Of a stretch of 64,000 bases of DNA, positions 35,732 to 42,502 are shown in pieces (position 1 is the stretch's first letter; each line of letters begins with the position of its first letter). Below the pieces are notes generated by a model. That model was not told where the DNA came from, made no database searches, and worked only from the letters and a program-made list of their open reading frames with translations. This DNA comes from Proruminimicrobium sp964487915. Its GTDB lineage: Bacteria > Elusimicrobiota > Endomicrobiia > Endomicrobiales > Endomicrobiaceae. A program made the translations under genes and the position numbers. The stretch is taken from assembly GCA_964487915.1 (NCBI GenBank), contig CAZASN010000002.1, positions 310,001-374,000 on the forward strand, written 5' to 3'.

Positions 35732-36499
35732 TTAATCCTTCAAAAAATCTGTCAGCGGGCTTGACGCTTCCGCTCTGTAATCCAAAACTCTGCCCAGGCC
35801 CGAAATATACGCAAACCTTCCTGATTCTACGGCAAGTTTAAAAGCTTTTGCCATAAGAGAAATATTTCCGGCCGTTGCAACGGCAGTATTTGCCATAACG
35901 GCGGCAACACCGGCTTCCATCGCGCGGCATGCCTGGGATGGGCTTCCTATTCCGGCATCCACTATAACAGGCAGATTTATTTCCTCAACAAGTATTTTTA
36001 TAAATTCATAAGTTAAAAGTCCTTTATTGCTTCCTATAGGCGCGCCCAGAGGCATAACGGTGGCTGCGCCTGCATTTACAAGCTGTCTTGCCGTTGTAAG
36101 GTCGGGATACATATAAGGCATAACAATAAAACCTTCTTTGGCAAGTATTTCGGTCGCTTTAACTGTTTCATAATTATCAGGCATAAGATATTTTGAGTCG
36201 TTTATAACTTCAAGTTTTATAAAATCACCGCATCCCAGTTCTCTGGCAAGCCTTGCTATGCGTACAGCCTCATCGGCATTTCTTGCACCCGAAGTGTTCG
36301 GCAGTAAAGTGATATTTTTAGGTATATAATCTAAAATATTTGCCGGTCCGCCTGAATGAGCTCTTCTTAAAGCGAGCGTTATGATTTCAATATCAGCGTT
36401 TTTTATTACAGATTCGATCAGATTAAGCGAAAATTTTCCGGATCCTAAAATAAATCTTGAATTAAATTCATGACCTGCTATTACCAGTTTATCATCCAT
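35732..36499 (-). CDS. thiG: Thiazole synthase ThiG
   Basis: 255 aa TIM barrel. The Schiff-base lysine is K95 in 'GDFIKLEVI'. 'MPLGAPIGSNKGL' and 'IVDAGIGSPSQA' form the phosphate site. It builds the thiazole phosphate from deoxyxylulose phosphate, dehydroglycine (ThiH) and ThiS thiocarboxylate. A GGAGTG site lies before the ATG. Confidence 0.96.
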   Translation of the reverse strand: MDDKLVIAGHEFNSRFILGSGKFSLNLIESVIKNADIEIITLALRRAHSGGPANILDYIPKNITLLPNTSGARNADEAVRIARLARELGCGDFIKLEVINDSKYLMPDNYETVKATEILAKEGFIVMPYMYPDLTTARQLVNAGAATVMPLGAPIGSNKGLLTYEFIKILVEEINLPVIVDAGIGSPSQACRAMEAGVAAVMANTAVATAGNISLMAKAFKLAVESGRFAYISGLGRVLDYRAEASSPLTDFLKD

Positions 36500-36518
36500 A
36501 AATTAAATCACTCCTTTT

Positions 36519-37325
36519 CTAAACTTTTTCTATACCGAGCAAAAGTCTTATTATCATATTAGCCTGATGGCCTGCGCAGATTTGAACTCTGGGCGCCATT
36601 AAACCCGTGCCGGGCTTTGCTTCATTTGTTAAATCGCCGCATATATATAAATTTTTCATTTTCTTTTCGGTTTTGATTTTGTTAGAGCTGTAATAACCGG
36701 CCATACCGCTTGCGGCGACTATTTTTGTTGAAGGCAATTCTGTTAAAATTGTATTTACTAAAGTTGCTTTACATGCGGGATTATCAAAAGCTTCACATAC
36801 TATTTCATAACCGTCAAATAAATCTTTTATATTTGTTTCATCAAGATAAATGTTTTTAGTTTCAACAGAAATAAACGGATTTATAGCGAGAATCTGTTCT
36901 TTTAAAGCGTCTGTTTTCTGCATTGATAAATGCCGTATAAAATAATGCTGGCGGTTTAAATTACTAGGTTCCACCGTGTCAAAATCAACAATAAGTATTT
37001 TCCCGATGCCTGTTCTGGCAAGCATTATTGCAATATTTGAGCCCAAACCTCCAAGACCGGCTATTGCGACTTTTGCTTTTTTTAACCTGTCATAAACTAA
37101 AGGAGTATGTCTTGCAGATATCATGCTTTCAAACTCATCTTTAGACGGCATAATGCCTTTTTCTATAATAACAACCGAATCGTTTTCGGATAAAAAATAA
37201 TCCGAATTTACGGCAAAGCCGTTGACGATTACAACTGTATTTTTTGCATCGGTTATTGTTTTTTTCAGTTCAAAAACAGATTTGATTTGCGTATCTGTAA
37301 GTTTTCCGTTTAAAGTAATTTTCAT
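36519..37325 (-). CDS. thiF: ThiS adenylyltransferase ThiF with N-terminal ThiS-like domain
   Basis: 268 aa from the ATG at 37323-37325, chosen because it follows the thiS stop by one base with GGAGGCGG upstream. An upstream TTG in frame is less likely. Residues 1-60 look like a degenerate ubiquitin/ThiS-like domain. The E1-like domain has the nucleotide loop GLGGLGS at 90-96 and 'NLNRQ' (the arginine finger region). It activates ThiS by adenylation. Confidence 0.92.
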   Translation of the reverse strand: MKITLNGKLTDTQIKSVFELKKTITDAKNTVVIVNGFAVNSDYFLSENDSVVIIEKGIMPSKDEFESMISARHTPLVYDRLKKAKVAIAGLGGLGSNIAIMLARTGIGKILIVDFDTVEPSNLNRQHYFIRHLSMQKTDALKEQILAINPFISVETKNIYLDETNIKDLFDGYEIVCEAFDNPACKATLVNTILTELPSTKIVAASGMAGYYSSNKIKTEKKMKNLYICGDLTNEAKPGTGLMAPRVQICAGHQANMIIRLLLGIEKV

Positions 37326-37326
37326 T

Positions 37327-37521
37327 TTATCCGCCTCCAACAAAAGAAACTATTTCAATTGTGTCGCTGTCGCAAACGGCAGTATTATGAAATTGTGTTT
37401 TTGGAATTATTTTTCCGTTGAGTTCAACTGCTACTTTTGTTATTTCATAATTATTGTCTTTTAAAAAATAGATAAGAGTTTGGCTTGTTGTTATAGAAAT
37501 TATTTTGCCGTTAACTTTCAT
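37327..37521 (-). CDS. thiS: Sulfur carrier protein ThiS
   Basis: 64 aa ubiquitin-like protein ending in FVGGG, giving the C-terminal Gly-Gly that is adenylated by ThiF and thiocarboxylated. The beta-grasp pattern 'MKVNGKIISI' ... 'VAVELNGKIIP' is typical. First gene of thiSFGHE; a GGGAGCG site precedes the ATG, and a hairpin with a U run sits just upstream. Confidence 0.95.
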   Translation of the reverse strand: MKVNGKIISITTSQTLIYFLKDNNYEITKVAVELNGKIIPKTQFHNTAVCDSDTIEIVSFVGGG

Positions 37522-37537
37522 AAGCGCTCCCGTAAAA

Positions 37538-37589
37538 TAAAAAAAGCATGATACGAACTACACCCGCGGTGGTGTACCCCATATCATGC
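37538..37589 (-). terminator. Leader hairpin with U run, candidate attenuator of thiSFGHE
   Basis: On the minus strand the leader folds as GCATGATA (arms 37582-37589 and 37546-37553). A second internal stem is TACACC/GGTGTA (37571-37576 with 37559-37564). Seven or more U residues follow (37545 down to 37538), 17 nt before thiS. Shape is that of an intrinsic terminator between promoter and gene. I do not see the conserved TPP-riboswitch core. Confidence 0.65.
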
Positions 37590-37606
37590 TATTTAAATGT
37601 TTTCAA

Positions 37607-37636
37607 AATATACCACAATGTTTTGCTTCTTGTCAA
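37607..37636 (-). promoter_or_regulatory. Promoter of the thi operon
   Basis: On the minus strand, TTGACA (37631-37636), 18-bp spacer and TATATT (37607-37612), giving an mRNA leader of about 80 nt. It abuts the end of repeat A5. Confidence 0.65.
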
Positions 37637-37640
37637 ACAT

Positions 37641-37764
37641 TTATAACGGCTTCAAATTTTGGGTTCCAACTTTCAATTTTCAAACCTTATGTACCGTTTA
37701 CACTTGCGTACACCGCGGTCTGAAAATTGTTCGTTTCACTCCAAACTTTGAAACCTGACGACAA
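37641..37764. repeat. A-family repeat copy A5 (reverse orientation)
   Basis: TTATAACGG terminus at 37641, inner arms CAATTTTCA (37674-37682) and TGAAAATTG (37721-37729), outer arms GGCTTCAAA and TTTGAAACC. Very similar to A3 apart from a short deletion in the apical part. Confidence 0.85.
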
Positions 37765-37785
37765 CTACAGATTTAAAAAATTGTA

Positions 37786-37987
37786 GTTGCCAAGCTTCCA
37801 AGCTTCTAAACTTCTTAGCTTCTGGTATAAATTGATATTGATTATCAAATTGTTATAGAATATCCGCATCAAACACGCATCTAATACAAGGGAATTATGC
37901 AAGAAAACTTTCAAGCATTATCCCAATTTTTAGAAGAACCAATATTCTTTATATTAAAATTTAATTTTATTTCAAAAAGGGAATATA
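37786..37987 (+). promoter_or_regulatory. C-family copy C4 followed by the shared cassette upstream block
   Basis: C4 occupies 37786-37826 (CCAAGCTTCCAAGCTTCT units). From 37834 the block matches 31358-31457. A frame starting at ATG 37897 reads MQENFQALSQ and ends at 37995, overlapping the next gene's ATG (37988) out of frame. DNA similarity with the first copy fades shortly after the word TCCCAA. Confidence 0.5.
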
Positions 37988-38842
37988 ATGCGTAAGAATA
38001 TATTTCAAATTCAAAAGAATAGATTTAATCTCACAAAGGAAATAAAAAGAATAGATAGTTTATTATCACAAGAAGCTATTTATATTGATAAATTTGGAGC
38101 AAATCATACAATTTTTGAATTTGTAGATGATGGATTTTTTATCAAATGGAAACAAAGATATAGCTGTATTAACTGTAAAGATATGATGGAAGTGCTAAAA
38201 ATAGATAAAATTAGCAAGAGATATAAAGTTGGCATCATAGATGCTTTGATTTATTTAGAATTTCTTGTAAATATTATAAAAATATTTGAAAAAGGAATTA
38301 AAAAATTTCCTTTTCCAAGTTTCAAATTGACCGTATCTGAAGAATATGAACAGTTAAAAAACAATATTCTATCTTTAATTGAACATTTAAATATGGAAGT
38401 GAAATATTTCTGCAAAGAAGAAAAAGCAATTATTGTTGAAAAAAATAAAGCAGCTACGGCAGTGGCTGAAATAGTTGATGATAATCTGGCACATAAAGTT
38501 ATAGAATATAATCATTACTTATTAAAAAGAAATATTTCTAAGAAAAAACACATATTAAATGAAATACACAGTGAACTTGAACCTAAAAGACAAATTCTTG
38601 AAAATTTGAATAAAATATTATCCGATAATGTTTTCTACATGTTTAATAATATCAACATTCGTCATAATAATAGAGAAAAAGGGAAAAATTATAAAGAATT
38701 TGTTTCTAAAATGTCAGATAAGGAACTTGAAGGATGGTATGATGAAACATATCAACTGGCTTTGTTAGCAATATTGTTATTGGATAATATTCCACGAACT
38801 GAAGCAATTAAAAAATTAAAATTAAAAATTGAAAATAAATAG
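37988..38842 (+). CDS. Unrecognised accessory protein, 284 aa
   Basis: I do not recognise this family. The protein is helical, Lys/Asn/Ile-rich and without a signal peptide. A pair of cysteines in 'YSCINCKDM' sits near residue 60. A hydrophobic patch (about 85-105) and a long charged helix (about 175-215) follow. Codons are much more AT-biased than in nearby thi genes. An AGGGAA site precedes the ATG. It is bracketed by repeats A5 and A6 in inverted orientation and uses the same upstream block as the HsdR_N/DUF2971 cassette, so an accessory (perhaps defence) role is inferred from position only. Confidence 0.55.
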   Translation: MRKNIFQIQKNRFNLTKEIKRIDSLLSQEAIYIDKFGANHTIFEFVDDGFFIKWKQRYSCINCKDMMEVLKIDKISKRYKVGIIDALIYLEFLVNIIKIFEKGIKKFPFPSFKLTVSEEYEQLKNNILSLIEHLNMEVKYFCKEEKAIIVEKNKAATAVAEIVDDNLAHKVIEYNHYLLKRNISKKKHILNEIHSELEPKRQILENLNKILSDNVFYMFNNINIRHNNREKGKNYKEFVSKMSDKELEGWYDETYQLALLAILLLDNIPRTEAIKKLKLKIENK

Positions 38843-38850
38843 TTTTTTGC

Positions 38851-38984
38851 AGTTGTCGTTAAAGGATTTAAGATTTGAGATGAAACGAAGTATTTTGACG
38901 CCGAAGTGTACGTAAATGAAAGCGGTAGCGAGTGGTACATAAGGCGGCAAAATACGAAGTTGTAAGCCAAATATTAAATCCGCC
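38851..38984. repeat. A-family repeat copy A6
   Basis: Outer arms GGATTTAA (38864-38871) and TTAAATCC (38974-38981); inner arms GTATTTTG (38890-38897) and CAAAATAC (38948-38955). Both arm pairs differ from other copies but pair perfectly. The right terminus is CGCCC rather than CGTTATA. The GAAGTATTTTG word links it to B-family stem P1. Confidence 0.85.
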
Positions 38985-39006
38985 CAAAAAGTAGTTAGGA
39001 GAGAAA

Positions 39007-39579
39007 ATGCCCGACAGAGAAGTCCAAACAATCCAAGACCTAATCTATTACCAATATGCAAAAATAATAGTTAAAAGTGCGATGAAAACAGGCGATAATG
39101 AAACCGCCAAGAAAAATTGTTACGGAATGATTAAAACCACTTTCAGAAACTTGAGAGACGGGAAAATTTCATGGTCTGATATTTTAAGAGAAGATTTGCA
39201 GTTTATTGAATCTGAAAAAGCATGTGTATATTGCGGTGCGACTGAAAATATTACAAAAGACCATATAATACCGAAAAGCCTTTTGATTAATGACAGATGT
39301 CCCGAATGCGATAAAATTCAGGGTATTCATAATATTATTTGGGCGTGTAAAGAATGCAATTCGCAGAAACATACGAAAGGACTTTATACTTTTTATGTTG
39401 AAAGAAATCCGGGTAAGAAAAAATCAGATTTACTGCCGACTTTACTTGAGAAAAAATATCTCAAGCTTATGTACTGCTGTCACAAATGTGCAGGAACTCT
39501 TGAGTCAAAAGATTTAAATAATGACGGACAGATAGATGTTCTTGATATAGATGCTATTTTAACTAAATACTGCAAATAA
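39007..39579 (+). CDS. HNH endonuclease-like protein with C-terminal EF-hand-type loop
   Basis: 190 aa. Zinc ligands C73, C76 and C114, C117 frame the motif 'DHIIPKS' (D85, H86) and N118/H122, a Cys4-HNH core. Residues 169-180 read D-L-N-N-D-G-Q-I-D-V-L-D, a complete DxNxDGxIxxxD calcium loop of the EF-hand/dockerin type. It is flanked by cysteines ('YCCHKC' and 'KYCK'). The nuclease call is secure; the calcium loop is read directly but its role is unknown. AGGAG precedes the ATG. No signal peptide. Confidence 0.8.
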   Translation: MPDREVQTIQDLIYYQYAKIIVKSAMKTGDNETAKKNCYGMIKTTFRNLRDGKISWSDILREDLQFIESEKACVYCGATENITKDHIIPKSLLINDRCPECDKIQGIHNIIWACKECNSQKHTKGLYTFYVERNPGKKKSDLLPTLLEKKYLKLMYCCHKCAGTLESKDLNNDGQIDVLDIDAILTKYCK

Positions 39580-39602
39580 TTATTTAAATCTTTTTGCTGT
39601 TA

Positions 39603-39860
39603 TAAATATTTTTGTAGTGCCTTTGCCACGTTTAGCACGTCTATGAGCGAAGTATTTTTTGCCGTAAAAACATTAAAATTCATAAAATGTTTTTAAACTC
39701 ACTTGTCCGAAGAAAAATCCGTTTCAATATGCAGTAAAGATTTTTCAAGTTGTGAGTTGTGCGGTAAAAAATACAAGCGAATGTGCGACCTGTGGCGGGT
39801 CTTTTTGGTTACTTTTTAGACTCGTGATAAAAAGTAACTTGCTATGGGTCAACCACCCAT
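39603..39860. repeat. B-family repeat copy B3
   Basis: Stem P1 is GTATTTTTTGCCG (39652-39664) with CGGTAAAAAATAC (39762-39774). P2 is AAAAACATT/AATGTTTTT. P3 has outer arms AACTCAC/GTGAGTT and inner arms GAAAAATC/GATTTTTC (39712-39719, 39739-39746) around a loop with TTCAATATGCAGT. P4 is GTTACTTTTTA/TAAAAAGTAAC (39808-39838). P5 is ATGGG-TCAACCA-CCCAT (39844-39860). It runs straight into an A-type right terminus (39871-39900). Confidence 0.85.
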
Positions 39861-39915
39861 GTAGTTGGCTTGTAACCCAGAATTTGAAGCCGTTATAATA
39901 TATGAGGGAAAAATA

Positions 39916-40794
39916 GTGCACTATGTAAAAGTAAAGGGAATTTTATCGGCTAAGAACGGAATGAACCTATACCGCGGTTGTTTGCACGGCTGTATATACT
40001 GCGATTCGCGAAGCAAATGCTATCACATAGAACATGATTTTGAAGATATAGAAGTAAAAGAAAACGCAATTGAACTTTTGGAAAACGCACTAAAACATAA
40101 ACGCAAAAAATGTATGATAGGCACCGGCTCTATGACAGACCCTTACATTCCTCTTGAAGCAGAACTTGGTAATGTGAGAAAAGCTTTAGAATTAGCCGAC
40201 CGTTACGGATTCGGGTTTACGCTGATAACAAAGTCAAACTTAGTTTTAAGAGATATAGATTTATTAAAAAAAATAAACACCAAAACAAAATGCGTTATAC
40301 AGATGACGCTGACAACTTATGATGAAGATTTATGCAAAAAGTTAGAACCGAACGTCAGCACTACGAAAGAACGGTTTGAAATTTTAAAAATACTGCGGGA
40401 TGCCGGAATACCGACTGTTGTTTGGCTTTGCCCGATACTTCCTTTTATAAACGATACGAAAGAAAATATTTCAAAACTTTTAGATTATTGCATAGAAGCA
40501 AAAGTTTACGGCATTCTTTGTTTTGGAGTCGGGTTGACTCTGCGGGAAGGAAACCGTGAATACTTTTATAAACAGTTAGACAAACTTTTTCCCGGCATGA
40601 AAGAAAAATATATAAAAACCTATGGGGATGAATATGTAATTAACAGCCCGAATAACTACGAGCTTATGAAATTTTTTTATCAGAAGTGCAAAGCAAACGG
40701 AATTGTCTGCGATAATTCAAAAATATTTGAGTATCTCAGTACGTTTGAACAAAAACAGTCAAATAAACAGTTGGGTTTGTTTCCCTATTTCTAA
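39916..40794 (+). CDS. SPL-family radical SAM protein (second copy)
   Basis: 292 aa from GTG at 39916, chosen because GAGGGA lies 7 bp upstream. An in-frame TTG at 39865 would translate repeat sequence and is rejected. The cluster motif is C22-x3-C26-x2-C29 in 'YRGCLHGCIYCD', followed by 'GTGSMTDPYIPLE' and 'LITKSNLVLRDIDLL', as in COG1533/SplB-like enzymes. Substrate unknown. The gene lies between B3 and A7; the terminus before it contains TTGTAA (39870) and TATAAT with an 18-bp gap, a possible promoter. Confidence 0.82.
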   Translation: MHYVKVKGILSAKNGMNLYRGCLHGCIYCDSRSKCYHIEHDFEDIEVKENAIELLENALKHKRKKCMIGTGSMTDPYIPLEAELGNVRKALELADRYGFGFTLITKSNLVLRDIDLLKKINTKTKCVIQMTLTTYDEDLCKKLEPNVSTTKERFEILKILRDAGIPTVVWLCPILPFINDTKENISKLLDYCIEAKVYGILCFGVGLTLREGNREYFYKQLDKLFPGMKEKYIKTYGDEYVINSPNNYELMKFFYQKCKANGIVCDNSKIFEYLSTFEQKQSNKQLGLFPYF

Positions 40795-40801
40795 AAATTT
40801 A

Positions 40802-40882
40802 TATCGGATTTAATATTTGGCTTACAACTTCGTATTTTGCCGCCTTATGTACCACTCGCTCCGCTTTCATTTACGAAAACTT
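40802..40882. repeat. A-family repeat copy A7 (reverse, truncated)
   Basis: Matches the reverse complement of 38904-38982 (A6) almost base for base, with a one-base indel in the apical segment (CGCTCCGC versus CGCTACCGC). The left half of the element is absent. Confidence 0.85.
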
Positions 40883-40901
40883 AAAGCCGCATAAATGAAA
40901 A

Positions 40902-40938
40902 AAAGAGACGGATTAATGAATCCGCCTCTTTTTTTTGA
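40902..40938. terminator. Bidirectional terminator between the SPL-like gene and serC
   Basis: A-rich stretch, then arms AGAGACGGATT and AATCCGCCTCT around ATG-A, then eight T residues. Poly-A and poly-T flanks allow termination on both strands of this convergent pair. Confidence 0.8.
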
Positions 40939-40948
40939 TATTAATATT

Positions 40949-42037
40949 TTATAAAGAATTTTTGCTTTCAAAATCTTTCATAAATGCGACAAGTTTGTTG
41001 ACGCCTTCAATCGGCATTGCGTTATACAAAGATGCTCTCATTCCGCCTACGCTTCTGTGGCCTTTAAGGCTGATAAGACCTTCTTTTGTAGCTTCTTTTA
41101 TGAATTTTTCTTCAAGAGGTTCATTTCCTATTACAAAAGGAATATTCATCAAAGAACGGTCTTTCTTTTCAACTGTTCCTCTGAACAATTTGCTGCTGTC
41201 CAGATAATTGTAAAGAACAGCTGCTTTCTTTTCGTTGATTTCTTTCATTGCAGCAAGTCCGCCTAATTTCTTAAGCCATTTGAAAACTTTACCGCATATA
41301 TAAATTCCGTAAGTAGGAGGCGTATTATATAAAGATTTTTCATCTGTCTGTATTTTCCAGTTCATCATCGTAGGCGTGCATGCCAAAGCCGGTTTTTCAC
41401 CTATCAAATCTTCTCTTATTATTAAAATCTGAACGCCGGAAGGACCTACGTTTTTCTGTACTCCGCCGTACATTACGCCGTACTTTGTTATATCTGCCGG
41501 TTCCGAAAGGAAACATGAAGAAACGTCTGCTACTAGCGGCTTTCCTTTAGTATTTGGAAGCGTTTTAAATTTTGTTCCGTATATAGTGTTATTTTCGCAG
41601 ATATAAACGTAATCGGCGTTATCGGTTATAGGAAGATCGCTGCAGTCCGGTATATAAGAAAATATTTTATCTTCAGATGATGCAATCTTATTTACTTTCC
41701 CGTATTTCTGGGCTTCCTGATAAGCTTTTTTTGCCCATTGGCCTGTAATAATGTAATCGGCGACTCCGTTTCTCAGTAAGTTCATCGGAACGCTTGCAAA
41801 CTGAAGAGATGCTCCGCCCTGTGCGAAAAGAACTTTGTAATTTGCAGGGATGTTGAGCAGGTCTCTTAAATCTTTTTCCGCTTCGTCAATAATAGCCTGA
41901 TACGTTTTTGAGCGGTGGCTCATTTCCATAACGGACATTCCCGAACCGTTATAGTTTAACATTTCGGCTGCGGCTTCTTTTAATACTTCTTCAGGTAATA
42001 CTGCAGGTCCTGCTGAAAAATTGTATACTCTTTCCAT
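40949..42037 (-). CDS. serC: Phosphoserine aminotransferase
   Basis: 362 aa, full length. It opens with 'YNFSAGPAVLP', and the PLP lysine is in 'GGVQKNVGPSG'. It makes phosphoserine from 3-phosphohydroxypyruvate and glutamate, in serine and (in some bacteria) pyridoxal synthesis. 'GGASLQF' forms part of the PLP phosphate site. It stands alone with its own terminator; a GGAGAGAT site precedes the ATG. Confidence 0.96.
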   Translation of the reverse strand: MERVYNFSAGPAVLPEEVLKEAAAEMLNYNGSGMSVMEMSHRSKTYQAIIDEAEKDLRDLLNIPANYKVLFAQGGASLQFASVPMNLLRNGVADYIITGQWAKKAYQEAQKYGKVNKIASSEDKIFSYIPDCSDLPITDNADYVYICENNTIYGTKFKTLPNTKGKPLVADVSSCFLSEPADITKYGVMYGGVQKNVGPSGVQILIIREDLIGEKPALACTPTMMNWKIQTDEKSLYNTPPTYGIYICGKVFKWLKKLGGLAAMKEINEKKAAVLYNYLDSSKLFRGTVEKKDRSLMNIPFVIGNEPLEEKFIKEATKEGLISLKGHRSVGGMRASLYNAMPIEGVNKLVAFMKDFESKNSL

Positions 42038-42127
42038 TTTGGAAATCTCTCCTTAAATTAATTTTCAGTTAAAGCAGTATTTTATAAAAAAAAAACAATA
42101 AATAAAACAGTTTTTTTATTTAAAAAA

Positions 42128-42487
42128 CTAATGGTTGCCGCATTCGTGAGCGTGCTGATGCTGGTGGCAGACAGATTCTGTCGATTTAAGGCTGCCGCCT
42201 ATATAATTTTTTACGTTTACTTCACAGTCTCCGCAGGCTCCTACTACAACTTCAATTCCTTTTTCGTTAAAAAGATCAATGGCTCCCCCGCCCATTCCTC
42301 CCGAAATTACTACATTTGTTCCTTTTTCATGAAGAAAAACAGGCAGAAAACCCGGTCTATGTCCGGGATTTTGAAAAAATTCTTTTCCGGCAATCTGTTT
42401 GTTTTCAATGGTGTAAATAGTAAAGCCCTCGCAGTGTCCGAAGTGCTGTGATACTTGTGTTCCATCACATGCTACCGCAATTTTCAT
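42128..42487 (-). CDS. NifX/NifB-type (dinitrogenase cofactor family) small protein
   Basis: 119 aa. 'MKIAVACDGTQVSQHFGHCEGFTIY' and 'VISGGMGGGAIDLFNEKGIEVVVGA' are typical of the dinitrogenase iron-molybdenum cofactor domain family (PF02579), here in the stand-alone form found in many non-fixing anaerobes. The tail is Cys/His-rich (HQHQHAHECGNH), a possible metal site. Last gene of the DUF134-to-NifX-like operon; a role in metal or Fe-S cluster handling is inferred. No nitrogenase genes are present. Confidence 0.85.
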   Translation of the reverse strand: MKIAVACDGTQVSQHFGHCEGFTIYTIENKQIAGKEFFQNPGHRPGFLPVFLHEKGTNVVISGGMGGGAIDLFNEKGIEVVVGACGDCEVNVKNYIGGSLKSTESVCHQHQHAHECGNH

Positions 42488-42502
42488 AATAATTCTCCTT
42501 TT

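Noticed and set aside
37521..37600. TPP riboswitch upstream of thiS
   Set aside because: The conserved core words are missing and the leader is too short; only a terminator-like hairpin is visible.
39865..39915. Longer start for the SPL-like gene at a TTG codon
   Set aside because: These codons translate the terminus of a repeat; the GTG at 39916 has a good GAGGGA site.
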